Below are positions 63,806 to 64,000 of a DNA stretch of 64,000 bases, one piece after another. The notes below the pieces were generated by a model that saw only the letters and a list, made by a program, of their open reading frames with translations, searched no databases and was not told the origin of the DNA. A program made the position numbers and the translations under genes. Within the stretch, counting starts at the first letter, position 1, and each line of letters starts with the position of its first letter. Location of the stretch: contig QHVT01000028.1 of NCBI GenBank assembly GCA_003223645.1, positions 1-64,000 of the forward strand, written 5' to 3'. Source of the stretch: Acidobacteriota bacterium. Its GTDB lineage: Bacteria > Acidobacteriota > Thermoanaerobaculia > Gp7-AA8.

Positions 63806-64000
63806 GTATCCGGAGTCACTGCCGCCCATCGAGTACGCCGGCCACCTCGAGACGCGGAAGATCTTCCACAACGGCATGATGCGATGGAAGCGCGGAGCGG
63901 ATCTTCACGAGCAAAACGCTCCCCGGCGAGTGGGTCGGTCTTGAAGAGATCGACGACGGCATTTGGTCGCTGTACTACGGACCGGTGCTGCTGGCCCGCT
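63806..64000 (+). pseudogene. Second copy of the transposase 3' fragment, frameshifted
   Basis: The DNA from TATCCGGAGTCACTGCCG on matches 61868-62030 almost base for base. One extra G near 63899 (AAGCGCGGAGCGG against AAACGCGAGCGG) shifts the frame. At the end it keeps TTTGGTCGCTGTACTACGG then ACCGGTGCTG, which the first copy has lost. It runs off the window. Confidence 0.85.

Overview
The window is high-GC bacterial DNA with short intergenic gaps, many 4-base start/stop overlaps, and many scattered GC-rich palindromes. Several families point to a soil-type Acidobacteriota bacterium: CHRD proteins with an IPTL-like sorting tail, a PknB-TolB-TPR kinase, a reaction-centre-type c cytochrome family protein, PQQ-like propellers and abundant S9/M61 peptidases. 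This placement is inference from gene content; no rRNA is present.

Layout. 1-5150: a broken IS1182-type transposase, a B12-type radical SAM gene, a structured RNA array (about 2399-2881), a PIN/antitoxin-like pair, tRNA-Ala(GGC), and a small redox operon containing an in-frame TGA. 5160-22640: glycosyltransferases and membrane proteins, a thioredoxin/TPR protein with a second in-frame TGA, an S9 peptidase with a VanZ protein, an FHA-GAF-PP2C phosphatase, a ferritin-VIT1 transporter, a gluzincin-TPR protein, a 2-hydroxyacid dehydrogenase and an ABC export operon. 22690-34700: secreted CHRD, DNRLRE and PQQ-propeller proteins, a TMEM175-like channel, a double-HTH LuxR regulator and an M61 peptidase. 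34890-38210: modABC with a ModE-like regulator and a ModE-like operator. 38240-49150: a Ser/Thr kinase, a YcaQ-like protein, an MBL hydrolase, and a CHASE2 histidine kinase / sigma-54 regulator / FecR operon followed by a dihaem cytochrome. 50440-54670: a RiPP-type locus with two radical SAM enzymes and two DUF1843-like precursor peptides. 55460-60480: a P450 with a Rieske-FAD reductase, and a GT-C membrane protein. 60480-64000: an accessory scrapyard of tandem repeats, two copies of one transposase 3' end, HicBA modules, a truncated VapC and an orphan Imm1-like gene.

Three things stand out. First, 2399-2881 reads as a tandem array of six hairpin-pair modules. Their stems differ in sequence but keep pairing, and the two loops of each module are complementary with compensatory changes. 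The last hairpin is also an intrinsic terminator. I cannot assign this RNA to a known family. Second, two unrelated thiol-redox genes carry TGA exactly where the first Cys of CxxC is expected, each followed by a SECIS-like hairpin, so both are probable selenoproteins. Third, palindromic repeats are inserted in frame in at least seven intact genes, usually at domain borders.

All function calls come from reading motifs by eye. No database search was run.
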